From NCBI RefSeq assembly GCF_003255815.1, contig NC_037673.1, forward strand, positions 157,055,732-157,119,731: a stretch of 64,000 nt of DNA, written 5' to 3'. Origin of the DNA: Theropithecus gelada. Taxonomy: Eukaryota > Chordata > Mammalia > Primates > Cercopithecidae. Within the stretch, counting starts at the first letter, position 1. Each line of letters starts with the position of its first letter. Of this stretch, positions 10,533 through 21,599 are shown piece by piece. Both the position numbers and the translations under genes were made by a program. The notes below the pieces were generated by a model, which was not told where the DNA came from, made no database searches, and saw only the letters and a program-made list of their open reading frames with translations.

Positions 10533-10546
10533 GTCACCATGGCAAC
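10533..10546. promoter_or_regulatory. RFX X-box motif
   Basis: gtcaccatggcaac fits the RFX consensus GTNRCC-N2-RGYAAC at every defined position. It lies in unique sequence. Binding is a prediction. Confidence 0.4.
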
Positions 10547-11375
10547 CTGCATCCTGCTCCATTTCAACCAGAGATACAAAGAAGCAGTGAAAGGGAAAGT
10601 TTAATAATGTTTTCTTTTCGTTTTCTTTTTTTCTTTTTTTATGAATCTCACTGACTGTTCATCTTTTTGGGAAATGGAAATGTTCCATTTTGGTGGCATT
10701 ATCAAAATGTCATTCATTTTCATGCCCCGTGGCTTCTGGAGGGTCAAAGTCATCACTTGCTTTCTAGGGCTGCTGCTGTCACCCCGTTTCCCCCTTCAGA
10801 ATGGATGATGAGTGTTAGTCCACATTTAGGCTTTTCAAAAGATTTGGGGTTGGACTAACTCTAGAGAGTGTTTATAGCTTTATTCTCCCTTCTACTTCCC
10901 TGGTATCAAATCTTGGAGTCACGGCAAGATAAAAAAAAGCTAGAAGAGTCCTTAAAGCTCACTGACTCTGTGGTGCCATTTTTGTTTCAGTGTGTGTAGT
11001 ACCTCTTCCCCAGCATTTTGAGAGTGCTTCCTCATTACTGTCATGGAGCTTGGCCTCTGGGTGGTGTTCCTGTGATTCACGTGGAGCCAAGAATTTCCCC
11101 TAACCACTGTGATTGGCTCATGTGGTCCAAAAGGCATGGCTGAGCTGCAGTTCTGGGACTGAGAGAGAGCCCCTTTACTTTTCTGCTGAGGGGAGGAAAG
11201 CCTTGAGCTGCCAGAGACCCTCACAGAGAAGGAACTTGCCTACAAGTGGAGTGAACACAAAGGGAAGCAGAGCTGATGGATGGAGAAGAGAAACCAGGAT
11301 TGGATGACGTTGCTTGATATCTTAGATCCAGTCAACCCTGAATCCATGGCTTTGCAGTTTCATGAGCAATATATT

Positions 11376-11397
11376 CCTTTTTTTTTTTTTTTTTTTT
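11376..11397. repeat. Poly-T run
   Basis: Uninterrupted T run with no recognisable retroelement body attached. Confidence 0.9.
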
Positions 11398-11477
11398 AAC
11401 TTTAAGCCAGCTTCAGTTGGGGTTTCCGACAGCAGAAAACCACGACTTTGATGTTACATACCTCAAGTTCCTTCTTT

Positions 11478-11555
11478 TACAAATGAAAGCATGGAGACCC
11501 AGTGCAGGAAGGTAGCATCCAAGGTCACACAGAGAGGCAGCTCTGAAGGTCAGGT
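11478..11555 (-). mobile_element. MIR fragment
   Basis: tacaaatgaaagcatggaga followed by ccaaggtcacacagagaggc, the antisense MIR core. Confidence 0.5.
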
Positions 11556-11884
11556 CTCCTGATGTCCTCAAAGCCTTTCAATCTGCCTGTCCTTTGGTCC
11601 TCTGTTTTCAGGCAGATTCTGTTACCTTTGCGGGGACAAAAGCTGAGCCTATGGATGCTCATGATCAAAAAGTGTAATTACGGTAAAGACCCTTGCTCAA
11701 CTACTCACCCCAGGGTGATGGTGAGCATTTGGTGTGATGTCCAAGGAAAGTGTCCACCCTCAGCTTGTACAAGGAAAGCACTCACAGTTGGCTCTGCGTA
11801 GCCTTGTGAACAGACCTTAGGTACAGTTGGCCTGTTTTCTCCATTGAGACAAGATCTGTTTGTTCAGTCTGCAAACAAATGTCA
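11556..11884. other. Unique sequence, nothing assigned
   Basis: No repeat or coding evidence recognised. Confidence 0.4.
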
Positions 11885-12060
11885 CACATTCAACCAACAC
11901 TTACAATTTTATTAATTTCATTGAACAGCATTAATTGAGGGCCTCCTATGTACTAATCACTGTTTTGGGGGCACAGATTCAATGGTCAATAAGGGAGACT
12001 CAGTGCCTAACCTCACGGAGCTTATATAATTTACTGTAGACATGAAAATAACCAGAGATT
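11885..12060 (-). mobile_element. L2 LINE 3' fragment
   Basis: acacttacaattttattaat, gggcctcctatgtactaatc, then ggggcacagattcaatggtc and ctcacggagcttatataatt follow the antisense L2 3' end. Confidence 0.7.
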
Positions 12061-12061
12061 A

Positions 12062-12097
12062 TTTCACAGTCCGTACATAAAACTACGGACTGTGAAA
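12062..12097. repeat. Perfect 14-bp inverted repeat with 8-nt loop
   Basis: Arms 12062-12075 (tttcacagtccgta) and 12084-12097 (tacggactgtgaaa) are exact reverse complements around cataaaac. It sits at the edge of an L2 fragment. No T-run follows as in a bacterial terminator; it is a structural oddity. Confidence 0.95.
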
Positions 12098-12119
12098 AAG
12101 TCTTATGCTGGGAAAGTTC

Positions 12120-12984
12120 CCCATACCATGAAAGCATAAGACGAGGGCCCATCTCATTTTCAGAGTTGGAGGGAGCCTTGAGCTGAGACGGGCAGAAGGA
12201 GCAGGAGTAAACTGAGCAAAGGGAGGTGGGGTTGGGGACTAGGGGACTGACCCTTCAAAGCTGGGAAAAGAGGAAGGCAGGACTTTGAATTAATTCTTGC
12301 CAGTGTTGGCAGGGGGCACCATCTGCCAATGTCCTTCTCTTTTGCCACTTTAAGTCTTTCTGTTCCTGCCCTATAGATTCCCTGAGCCCCCTTATTCCCA
12401 CGACTCCCTAGGTCAGTTATATAATCTATTTTCCAACCCAGGAACTTGGATGCCTAAGTTAAGATCTGTTTCGGGCTAAAGACTAGATAGTCGCGTTTTT
12501 GTGTGTGAGATTAAACATCATTCCCATGATAACGAGGTCTGCTTTTAAAGAGAAAGATGTGGGTTGCTTTTATCCTTCCTGAAAAGTGCTATCTTCTCGA
12601 ATCTAACTTCCGTTTGATTTGTTGTCTGCTGGTGAATGTGACTGCAGTAAAGTTTATTGCCACTAGAGGGCAGGAACACCAAGGCAAAGGACTGAGAAGC
12701 GTGAGACCAGGGCTATGAAGTCTGCAGGCACACCCAGATAACCCGATAGGGTTTGCACTGGTGTGGGACGTGTCAAATTCCAAGCCCAAACTCTGCGTGT
12801 CTCAATTCAGATACATCGTCTACACACTCAGATGATTTCATTCTGCACGTTGTAATCACTGTAGATGCTAGTGCCAGAAAAGAAAGAATAAAAAAGGGCT
12901 TTTGATGGGGGAGGTTCCTGCTGTTTATAAAACAACGAAATCATGTCTTGGGTTTCACCTTAAAGAGTCCTTTAAAATGTTTCC
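12120..12984. other. Unique sequence with CTCF-like site
   Basis: No repeat recognised. Contains the CTCF-like core at 12660-12673. Confidence 0.45.
12660..12673 (+). promoter_or_regulatory. CTCF-like core motif
   Basis: ccactagagggcag matches CCASYAGRKGGCRS at every position. Whether it is occupied cannot be told from sequence. Confidence 0.4.
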
Positions 12985-13110
12985 AGGAGTCAGAGGGCCC
13001 CAGTGTTGGTTCTCAATGTGCTGTGTGACCTTGCTTAAGAAATGAAACTACTCTGGGCCTAAATTACCCCTTCGTAAAAGGATAACATGGTGATGTGAAG
13101 ATTCTTCTGA
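12985..13110 (+). mobile_element. MIR fragment
   Basis: ttctcaatgtgctgtgtgac, cttgcttaagaaatgaaact, then ttaccccttcgtaaaagg fit the MIR core. Confidence 0.6.
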
Positions 13111-13266
13111 TTCAAAGAAGAGAAATGGTAAAGATGATTGAGACTGGAGAACTGCCCATTTAGATGCCTATTTGTGATTTGTGTGATTTCTAATTCTGGG
13201 GGCTCTTCATACTGAGGGAGCTTTATTTTCCTGACTCATACACTTTTTTTTTTTTTTTCATTTCAG

Positions 13267-13429
13267 CAGTTGAATATACTTTAACAGAAAGGAATGAAGA
13301 GCTAAGGGTGGAATTTTGGCAGGTGGTGAAGAAGGTACTGTTGGTTCTTCCAAATCACACCATGACAGTCAGTATTCTCTTTGCCTTTGATGGGGATGAG
13401 ACTGATATGGGAGACTTGGCGACTATCTG
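13267..13429 (+). other. Candidate exon (speculative)
   Basis: A long pyrimidine tract (14 T then catttcag) ends at 13266 and a GTGAGT donor-like site starts at 13430, giving a 163-nt interval. One frame is open across it (VEYTLTERNEELRVEFW...) and continues to a stop at about 13451. I recognise no protein family. Roughly 60 open codons can occur by chance, so this is a lead only. Confidence 0.15.
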
Positions 13430-13451
13430 TGTGAGTTACGTGTATCCCTGA

Positions 13452-13855
13452 AACTCAGATTAAACCCTCCATTATCCTGGAATCCAGAGCCTTATTGAAC
13501 TAGCTCGTGAGCCTGTCAGCTTGAGAATAAGTAGGTTGGAAACAGGACTGCTCTGGGAATGAGGGATGATATATAAAGTTTTTACTGCCGCATCATTCTA
13601 GAATGATGGAGTATCTCTAGGAGGCTAGGCCCCAACAAGAGGTGGAACTTCTGCCTAAAGCCACCACCTTCTTTGAAGAGTGTCCCCCCAGGTGACTGGG
13701 TCTCTAAGGACCTAAGCTCCTCTTGGTACTCCTCTTGCTGCCTCAAGTTGGGGAAAGGTGGTGGTTCGAGCTCTGCCTCCAGGTACTTGGGCATGAAACT
13801 TCATGAAGACAAAAAACCAAAACAAAGCAAAACAAGCCACAACACAAATCCTGCA
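13452..13855. other. Unique sequence, nothing assigned
   Basis: Ends in an A/C-rich stretch (aaaaaaccaaaacaaagc) before an Alu fragment. Confidence 0.4.
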
Positions 13856-13995
13856 CCAGCTAATTTGTGTATTTTTAGGAGAGATGGGGTTTCACCATGT
13901 TGGCCAGGCTGGTCTTGACCTCCTGATCTCAGGTGATCCACCCATTTCGACCTCCAAAAGTGCTGGGATTACAGGCGTGAACCACTGTGCCCGGC
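13856..13995 (-). mobile_element. Alu fragment (left arm)
   Basis: Antisense Alu 5' half only: accagctaatttgtgtattt through cactgtgcccggc. Confidence 0.9.
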
Positions 13996-14124
13996 AGCAC
14001 CACCATTTGTAATGATTGCAGAGTGTTCCATTGTGACAGCGCCACGATTTCCTTAACCGTTTGCTGCCTACTGATGCTGTGTGGCATCTCTGCATCTTGT
14101 CACGGGTAAAATCACAAGATCTTA

Positions 14125-14245
14125 GGGATCATCTTCTCTGGACAGCCTTTTTGTTTTACGGAGAAGGGAGATGGCTTTGAGCTGATGGCAGACTAGGACT
14201 AGAATCTAGGTTTTTGGATTTCCCACCCACTGCCCTTTTCACTCT
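14125..14245 (-). mobile_element. MIR fragment
   Basis: gactaggactagaatctagg and cccacccactgcccttttca fit the antisense MIR 5' half. Confidence 0.5.
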
Positions 14246-14449
14246 GCCAGGCGTATTGAGTGTAGGCATAAAGGAAAGACAAAGGGACCTCACAATCCTA
14301 TGTGCTAGGCAATTTACAGACAATGAACACAAATGTCCCCTTACACATTTTTGTATTCTCTTCCATGCTTCTACCAGTAAGTGTCCAAAATACTGTCCCC
14401 CACTGATTGCCTATTGGACACACTTGGTGTGACCCTCCTTCCTGTGCCC

Positions 14450-14461
14450 CAAAGCAGCATT

Positions 14462-14504
<43 letters not shown>

Positions 14505-14770
14505 TTTTATTTGAAAAGGAATCTTGCTCTGTCGCCCAGGTTGGAGTGCAGTGGCATGATCTCGGCTCATTGCAAGCTCCGCCTCTGGAGTTCACGCCTT
14601 TCTCCTGCCTCAGCCTCCTGAGTAGCTGGGACTACAGGCGCCCGCCACCATGCCCGGCTAATTGTTTGTATTTTTAATAGAGACGGGGTTTCACCGTGTT
14701 AGCCAGGATGGTCTCAATCTCCTGACCTCGTGATCCACCTGCCTCGGCCTCCCAAAGCAAAGCAGCATTT
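14450..14770 (-). mobile_element. AluY, 5'-truncated, with TSD
   Basis: The element occupies 14463-14757, with an (ATTT)n tail at about 14463-14511. The TSD caaagcagcattt is exact at 14450-14462 and 14758-14770. The Alu stops at cctcccaaag, so its first roughly 35-40 bp were never copied. Confidence 0.95.
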
Positions 14771-15784
14771 AAAACCCCTCCATACCCTCTCCCTGTTCTA
14801 TCCACCCTCTGCATCCCCCAGGGATTAAATTTCCCAAGGGCAATTGCCACATAGAGGCAGCAACCCAGTCACAAGATAGCTAAATATAACTGTGCAGACT
14901 GCAAATAAGCCTCCGGGATCATCTGCTCCTTTGTTTAGCTTATTATCCTCCCAAATCAAACTCCAGAGGAGGCTCGTGCATCGTCCATGCTGGGCAGGAC
15001 CCGTCAGGTGAGTGTTTGTGTCCGACAGGAAAAAGCAAACAAATGCAACTCTGCTGTGAGCCGAGTCATTCCTCTTCCCCAGCGGAGCAGAGCCTGCTTT
15101 TTAGATAAAGCCGACAATCCCCAGGTTTTGATTTCCAAAGCAAATCACTGTGAATCACATCAATATTGGGAACAGATGCAACAGTCTGGCCGACCAGCTG
15201 TGTGCAGCCAAGCAGCCAGGGATGTGGAACCAGGAACAAAGAGGTGCTGGCACTGGAATGTGCTTCATCTCCGCTGTCTCTGCCTTCCTAAGGGAGAAAT
15301 GGACCATGTGGTGGGCAGGGGCATCCAGGGTTCTGGGCTGTGCAGGCAAACCAGAACTGGAGCTAGGGAGACAGTCACCCCCAGAGACGCAAGTTTGCAG
15401 GTGACAATTCTGATCCATTAGTGATGTCTGATGTGGCCCCTGGTCTGGTGTGTACTAACAGGCATACTCTATATTTCATCTGTATTTTAGACAAAACCAG
15501 TATCAGTACGTAGGATTTCATAGAGGGTAGGGTGGAGCTGGGTCTCCACGAAGCTCCAGGCTTAACTGAAGCCCAACGCTGTCCCTCAAGGAGGACTGTT
15601 TTTTCCCAGAGACTGGAGGTCTACTTTGAACCTTGGATGGTAGTGGGGACAAGGAACAGGGAACAACCTGTACTTGGAAAGGACCTGGAGTTTGATTTCT
15701 ATCATGAAAGGGCACTGATGATGTCCGTTGCTCATCAAATGGATACTTTTCAATAGTTATCCTAAATAAATCCTTGTGAGCACT
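14771..15784. other. Unique sequence with longest non-repeat ORF
   Basis: No repeat recognised. A plus frame from an ATG at 14987 runs 144 codons to 15421, with Cys, Gln and Arg spread evenly and no motif. It is overlapped by open frames in the other strand and frame (15155-15418, 15150-15404), typical of GC-richer chance ORFs. A donor-like gtcaggtgagt lies at 15003-15013. Confidence 0.3.
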
Positions 15785-16440
15785 TGATGCTGCTGGTCAG
15801 TTCTTCCCTCCATTGGTTGAGACATGATTCTGCCTTTTCTTCTGTCTCTCTGGTCTCTCCTCTGTTTCTCTGGAGGTTCCATCCTCCTCTGCCATTAAAT
15901 ATTAGGGTTCCTTCATGCTTGGCCCCAGGTCCACTTCTTCTTCCACCTGGTATTCTTTTCCTAGGCGATCTCTTTCAGCCCATTGTTTCCATCCCCAACC
16001 ACATGCATATACTTATGTTATATCTTGAGCCAGTGGCCTCTCTGCCACCTTCACTTGGATATCTCTAACTCACCCTGTTGGAAAGTGAGTCTGTGATCTT
16101 CCTTCTCTGCCTCACCTACCTGGATCTCTTCTAGTGTTTCCAGTCTCATAGGATGACACTACCATTCAGTTAAATAAGCCAGAAACCTCACCTGAATACC
16201 TCTCTCTCTCTCTATCCATATCTAATCCATCATCTAGCCTTGAGGATTTTACTTCATATTTATTATCGAATCTGTCCACTTTTTCCTTTCACAATCACTA
16301 TCCTAGTTCAAGCTACTATCACTTCTTGCCTGGACTACAAATGGGCCCAAACCTCCTAATTCATTTTCTTAAATTGATTCCAGCTCCCAAGTAGTCAAAA
16401 AAGGTCTTTGTCAAAAGGTAGATTGAATTATCTCTCTCCC
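15785..16440 (+). mobile_element. L2 LINE, ORF2 C-terminal region
   Basis: Reads in order like the 3' coding part of L2: tctggaggttccatcctcct, caggtccacttcttcttcca, ttcacttggatatctctaac, atctaatccatcatctagcc, ttcttgcctggactacaaat. Heavily mutated. Confidence 0.7.
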
Positions 16441-16488
16441 TCACCCCTGTGTCTCCACTCTGACACTTGCTTGTAGTTTCCTGTGATA

Positions 16489-16717
16489 CAGGTTGAGTAT
16501 CCTTTATCCAAAATGCTTGAGACAAGAGGTGTTTAATATTTCACATTTTTTGATTTTGGAATATTTGCATTATATACTTACCTGGTTGAACATACCTAAT
16601 CCAAAAATCTAAAATCTGAAATGCTCCAATGAGCATTTCCTTTGAATGTCGTGTTGCTGCTCAATAACTCTCAGATTTCAAAGTGTTTTGCATTTTCCCA
16701 TTTGGGATGCTCAACCG
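16489..16717. mobile_element. Tigger-family MITE with TA target sites
   Basis: The left end caggttgagtatcctttatc and right end tttgggatgctcaaccg are inverted termini. TA dinucleotides flank both sides (16487-16488 and 16718-16719), as for Tc1/mariner elements. Internal deletion leaves 229 bp with no transposase. Confidence 0.85.
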
Positions 16718-16754
16718 TACTTCAGGACAGCTAAAACCCTGTCATTCATGTGGT

Positions 16755-16965
16755 GCTCCCACTTTCATAGCACTTTTGCTTTTTGTGATCTCATTTAGTT
16801 CTCAACTAGCCTGTGAGTGAGTCACTGTCATCACACTTTAAGGATCTTATCTGTTTTCCTTGAAAATGGTGGCTGAGAGGTGAATTAGCCCTTCTAAGAT
16901 CATCCAGGTAATTAGTGAGACAGCCTGATTCTTCTGACTCTTCAAACTAACCTCATTTGTTTTTC
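16755..16965 (-). mobile_element. MIR SINE
   Basis: catagcacttttgctttttg, tgatctcatttagttctcaa, then taagatcatccaggtaatta follow the antisense MIR. Confidence 0.6.
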
Positions 16966-17930
16966 CTTACTAAAAAGAAGATTTTTGATTACACAGATGC
17001 TCTTTAGAGTCCCTTCTAGCACTCACAGTCTGTGATTCTGTGGTTTGCAGGGTCCACTGGGAAGATGCAAAAACATTTCAAAGAGAACCTTACAGGTGAG
17101 GTGGAGAGAAAAGGTTCAAAGTCAAATTCGTCTTTCTTCAGGCTGAGCTTTGGATCTGAAATGCAGGGACAACAGATCAATTCTGTCTCTCATGGCTTCT
17201 TCTACGTTGGACTCTCCATGACTGTGAATGGAGTCTGGGTGAGAACTCGATGGTTACAGGAGAAGGACTGAGGGGTTTGAGTCTTGCTGGGGAAAAGACT
17301 GAACATGGGAGGAATGGAAATCCTCAGTGTTTTGACAAAGCGGATAATGAGTATTGAAAACAATCCACTGTGAATGAACCCTTGTGACAACTTGAAATAA
17401 AAGCAGGTAAGCCATAGGAATGAAGAATTTGAAGGAAGAAAGAATCAAAGCAATAAACAACCAGTAACTGCAGGTTCCCAAATATGATCTATACAGCTGA
17501 CATCTGAGAACACACCAGAAGTTTCTGTATCTAATACAGATTGCTGCATCTTTTGTTAGTATGTATGAATTAAAGACTCTTCAAGCGGCAGAAGATTGCT
17601 GCTGAACTGAATGAACAAGAAGGACTCCTTTTGATGAGGTGGCCTTTCTCTGTGAACTTTTCATTAGGCTATAAACAAAAATCCAGACATTTCCTTATCA
17701 TGGACATAAATATGACAAATGGCCAATCTATGGACCATGTAGAGCAGAGATGAAAAATAAGGTTTATTTCCCATGGTATCTCTGATTGTTTGTTCAGTGT
17801 CTTGAATACTAGGAACAGAAAGATATGAAAGTCATATGTGGTCTTAATGGGAAACTGTGTGATAATCGATTAGTAATGTCTGTCATGGCTGAGGAGTGAC
17901 ACAGTGGGAGTGCAAGTGCTGATCTGGAAC
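16966..17930. other. Unique sequence, nothing assigned
   Basis: About 1 kb without recognised repeats or coding evidence. Confidence 0.45.
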
Positions 17931-18170
17931 AGTGCTACTCAAAGTGTGGTCTGCAGATGGGTTTAAGTGTGCAGAACATGTGTTACCCATGATGAAATGA
18001 GTACAGAAATAAAAAATAAGCATTTAGAAACATTTATAGCAATTTGACATTGCTGTCATATCCAAACATATACTTTTGGTATTTTATAAAGTATTTTTCT
18101 GTGATGGGTTGAAAATAAAAATAAAACTCAGCCCTTGACCAGCAGTAGCTTGAAAAGCACTCACGTGTAG
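17931..18170. mobile_element. hAT-type MITE
   Basis: Starts cagtgctactcaaagtgtgg and ends cagtagcttgaaaagcactc, imperfect inverted termini of hAT-Charlie style. The AT-rich interior has no coding capacity. Family not named. Confidence 0.55.
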
Positions 18171-18514
18171 GACTGTGTTTGGTTCCTGTGAAAGACTTTG
18201 AAATGCCCTGGACTTGGGGAGTTTAGGAATGCATTCACATGGAATCATTCACTGAGCATGGGTGTTTGCCACTGTTCACCCTTTTACTTGGTGGAAGGAT
18301 TAAGATAATAACTACTCAGAGATTGCCAAAAATACCTTCCCTGCCTCTACCTGTTCCCACTTTCCATTTCTTCCATAAAGCCTGCATTAAGATGGATTTC
18401 TTCCATTAGTGTGTCAGTGAGGCCGACAAAGAGGTTGTGCCACTAAAAGTATTGAAGGGTGATCACAAAGAGGTGTTCAACATCCATGGTTGAACTGGCC
18501 CAGGTGGTCACTGG

Positions 18515-19270
18515 GGTCATGCATTAATTCACCCATTCATTTGCCAGTTCATGCATACTCATTCATTCTGGCATTCAACAACTCTTTTTGGAATGCCAGC
18601 AATGTGTGTCACAGTGTGAGGTACTGGGGATATGATGATGACCAAGAGAGACAGGTTCTTTGCCTTCATGAAAATGACAGCCTAGGAGGAGAGACAGATA
18701 TTAAAACAATAACGTATATAAGTAGTGATCTAAATCCTGGTAGGTGCTCCAGTGGGGAAGCATTGGTTGCTCTGAGATCATTTAGTGGGGGTCTTATCTT
18801 AGCCAGGGCATCTTGGAAAGGCCCCTGAAATGACAGCCTGTCACTGTGCCTGGCCCATGGTGAGTGATCAGAGAAAAAAGACTGGATGGTGGGAGGGAAG
18901 ATGGAGAGCATCGGGATAAAGAGCTAATGTGTGTGGGGCTTAATACCTAGGTGATGGGTTGTTAGGTGCAGTAAACCACCATGGCACATGTTTGCCTATG
19001 GAACAAACCTGCACATCCTGCACATGTATCATGGAACCTAGAATAAAATAAAATAAATGTTTAAAACAAAAAACAAACAAAAAAAACTCGAGATAATCCT
19101 GGAGAGGTGGACAAGGAAATGATGGTGCCAGGCCTTGCAGGCTGCAAGAGGAGTGGTAGGGAGCCCGATGAAGTCACAAGTATGGTGCAGGCATGGTCCC
19201 TGCTCTCAGAGGACATCAGCATGGGAGAAAGTTACCTAAGCAAGTAGCTGTGACATAATGTGATCTGGGT
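18515..19270 (-). mobile_element. L2 LINE fragments (antisense)
   Basis: ttcattctggcattcaacaa, gtactggggatatgatgatg, tttgccttcatgaaaatgac, and later ggtgccaggccttgcaggct and gtccctgctctcagaggaca. Interrupted by an L1 3' end at 18880-19088; the part after 19165 may be a second L2 copy. Confidence 0.65.
18880..19088 (+). mobile_element. L1P 3'-end fragment
   Basis: ttaatacctaggtgatgggt, accatggcacatgtttgcct and aacctgcacatcctgcacat end in an A-rich tail to 19088: a severely 5'-truncated L1 3' UTR. Confidence 0.85.
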
Positions 19271-19339
19271 TTTACAGACGTGTATGTACAGGAGGGAAAC
19301 GATAAGGTTAGGGAACGGAAATGATTTAACAAAAGAAAT

Positions 19340-20218
19340 TTCACCTTGTCACTCTCCTGCTTGAAACGCTTTTGCAGCTGCATGTTGTTTTTGGAATACA
19401 GGTCCAATCTTTTTACAAGGCCCCCACATCAACCCCCCCAGTGATGTTTCTTTCATCAGGCTCTTCTGCAGCTTCCTCTGCTCCTGCCATCCTAATTGGT
19501 TCTTCTTTTAAAATTTTTCTATTTTAAAAATGATGATTATTATTTTTTCTCATCCTGTCTTATGGTGCTGACTGATTGGTCTTTCTTTCTTTCTTCCTTT
19601 TTATTTATTTATTTATTTATTTGAGATGGAGTCTGGCACTGTTGCCAGGCTGGAGTGCAGCAGTGTGATCTTGGCTCACTGCAACCTCCGCCTCCCAGGT
19701 TCAAATGATTCTCCTGCCTCAGCCTCCCAAGTAGCTGGGATTACAGGTGTGTGCAACCATGCCTGGCTAATTTTTGTATTTTTAGTAGAGATGAGGTTTC
19801 ACCATATTGGCCAGGATGGTCTCGATCTCTTGACATCGTGATCCAACCACCTCAGCCTCTCAAAGTGCTGAGATTATGGGCGTGAGCCACTGGCCTAATT
19901 GGTCTTTCTTTAGGACTCCAGGTACCACACGTACGACACATTTTCTTCCTATCTTGTGGCCTTTGTACATGCTATTTGTTTGTTTGGAATGCTCTCCTTA
20001 TGCCCCCACTCCGCCCTTGTTTACCTCTACAATTCTCTAGTTTTCCATGTCTTAGTTGAAATATCCCTAGCTCCTTAGAGAACCCTGTACTTCTCCCTCA
20101 CAGTGCTTAGAACAAGTGTAATTATTTATTTGTATGATTAATTTAATGTCTGTCTCCCCTGATGCAGTAAGTACTTGATGCATATTGAATGAGTGAATGA
20201 ATGAATGAGTGAATGAGG
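19340..20218 (+). mobile_element. L2 LINE 3' end split by Alu
   Basis: The part at 19340-19574 (tgttgtttttggaatacagg) and the part at 19912-20218 (tgtggcctttgtacatgcta, ggaatgctctccttatgccc, tgtctgtctcccctgatgca) finish in the L2 terminal (TGAA)n at 20187-20216. Confidence 0.8.
19589..19897 (-). mobile_element. AluS with TSD
   Basis: Full-length antisense Alu with a TTTA tail. The TSD attggtctttcttt is exact at 19575-19588 and 19898-19911. Inserted in L2. Confidence 0.95.
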
Positions 20219-20734
20219 AGACAGCTGGCCTGACCTGAGGGATTTAGCAGTACTGGTGTGAGAGACAGTGGATATGGGGTGTGGCTGGGGCCAGGCGTGA
20301 AGAATGGGGTATGACAAGTCCCAGAACACAGTAATTCCCTCTCCATTGACTTTTCATCTCTCCTAAGCATGTGTGAACTGAGCTGCAACATGATGGGAGC
20401 CTCTGAAAGGACACATTCAAGGGATTAGCAATACCAGTCCTTAGCTCTTTAGGGAAAGCAAACATCCTGGGTTGATAAACTGTGCTTAGTCCTATCTCTG
20501 TGAATTATAGGAAAATCTTTCAACCTTAAAATTGCTTGGGGCCAAAGAACCTCTTTTGGAATATGTTGCTCTGTGGGGTGACATGCATGTTGGAAGGCTG
20601 GTAGCTGGGACAGTGGTCAGGCATGGCTGGCCTCCCTCTCATTCTCCTCTATCTTGAATGGATAAGGCCTTGCTGGCCTTAAGGCTTTGTTTAAGAACCA
20701 GGTTGCCCAGTGTCTGTAAACGTTCCTGTGTTAG

Positions 20735-21231
20735 TTATCTAATGCTGTGTAACAGCTTATTCCAAAATTTAGGGGCTTAAAATCATCATTTAATAGTTCT
20801 TACGGTTTCTACACGTCAGGAATTCCGAGCGCCGGGGTCAGGACTTGTCTCTGTCCCATGGTGCCTGGGGCCTCTGTGGCTTGAAGGCTGGGCGCTGGAA
20901 TCCTCTTCAGGCTTCGCCACTGATGGATCTCGAGGTCAATGCTGTTGCTGGCTGGGGGCCTCACTGGCCTGTTGGCCAGAACACCTAAGTGCAACTTCTC
21001 CGTGTGCCTGGGCTTCCTCACAACATGGTGGTCGGATCCCAAAGACAAGCGTCTCGAGGCAGAGCCAAGTGAAAGCCACATCCTTCTTAGAACCTGGTTC
21101 TGGAACACATGCAGCATCCCTTTGCCATGTTTTATTTGTTAGAAAGGAATCACCAAATCCTCCTCATATTCAAAGGGAGAGGAAATTAGAATCCACCTTT
21201 TACAGGCATGTTTTAAAATGTGCCACATTCC
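20735..21231 (-). mobile_element. MLT1-like (ERVL-MaLR) LTR
   Basis: Begins ttagttatctaatgctgtgt, with aaaatttaggggcttaaaat, cctcacaacatggtgg, cgaggcagagccaagtgaaa and a closing gttttaaaatgtgccaca. This follows the layout of old MaLR LTRs on the minus strand. Subfamily uncertain. Confidence 0.65.
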
Positions 21232-21455
21232 CTTAAACAAAAACACAGAGAGGATCTTGGAATAGTGATAGCAGTTCAAATGTGAAAGAAACAATGGTGT
21301 CATAGCAAAAATGTCACTTCTGAAATCTTGGAGGACTCTACCCTGGACAGCGTTTTGCTGGCTGGCTCTGGCCTCCTACCTCCCTTTAGGGAGATGCATT
21401 GTCCTCTGAAAAGATTCTCTACCCTTGCTTAAATAAATGTGGGGCAATCTAACTT

Positions 21456-21502
21456 GTGTGTGCGTGCGTGTGTGTGTGTGTGTGTGTGTATGCGTGTGTG
21501 GT
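21456..21502. repeat. (TG)n microsatellite
   Basis: tgtgtgtgcgtgcgtgtgtg and further TG units. Confidence 0.95.
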
Positions 21503-21599
21503 GGGGGCCAGGGTTCCTCCTGCCATCCGCAGTTCTCCTGAAATACTGCAGACGATGTAGTTGCTGTCTGGAATATTGGGCAGATTCTCAAAGTTAAAT

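Larger units (their letters stand above)
9086..11370. other. Unique sequence, low in repeats
   Basis: About 2.3 kb with no interspersed repeat recognised except (TTA)n at 9508-9535. A strong-looking acceptor (cttctctttcccag) ends at 9232 and an X-box lies at 10533-10546. No convincing exon was found. The 145-codon plus frame at 9168-9605 runs through the TTA microsatellite and is not protein-like. Confidence 0.5.

Noticed and set aside
14987..15421. 144-codon open frame in unique DNA
   Set aside because: Overlapping open frames on both strands, no motif, no splice or promoter support; compatible with chance in a GC-richer stretch.
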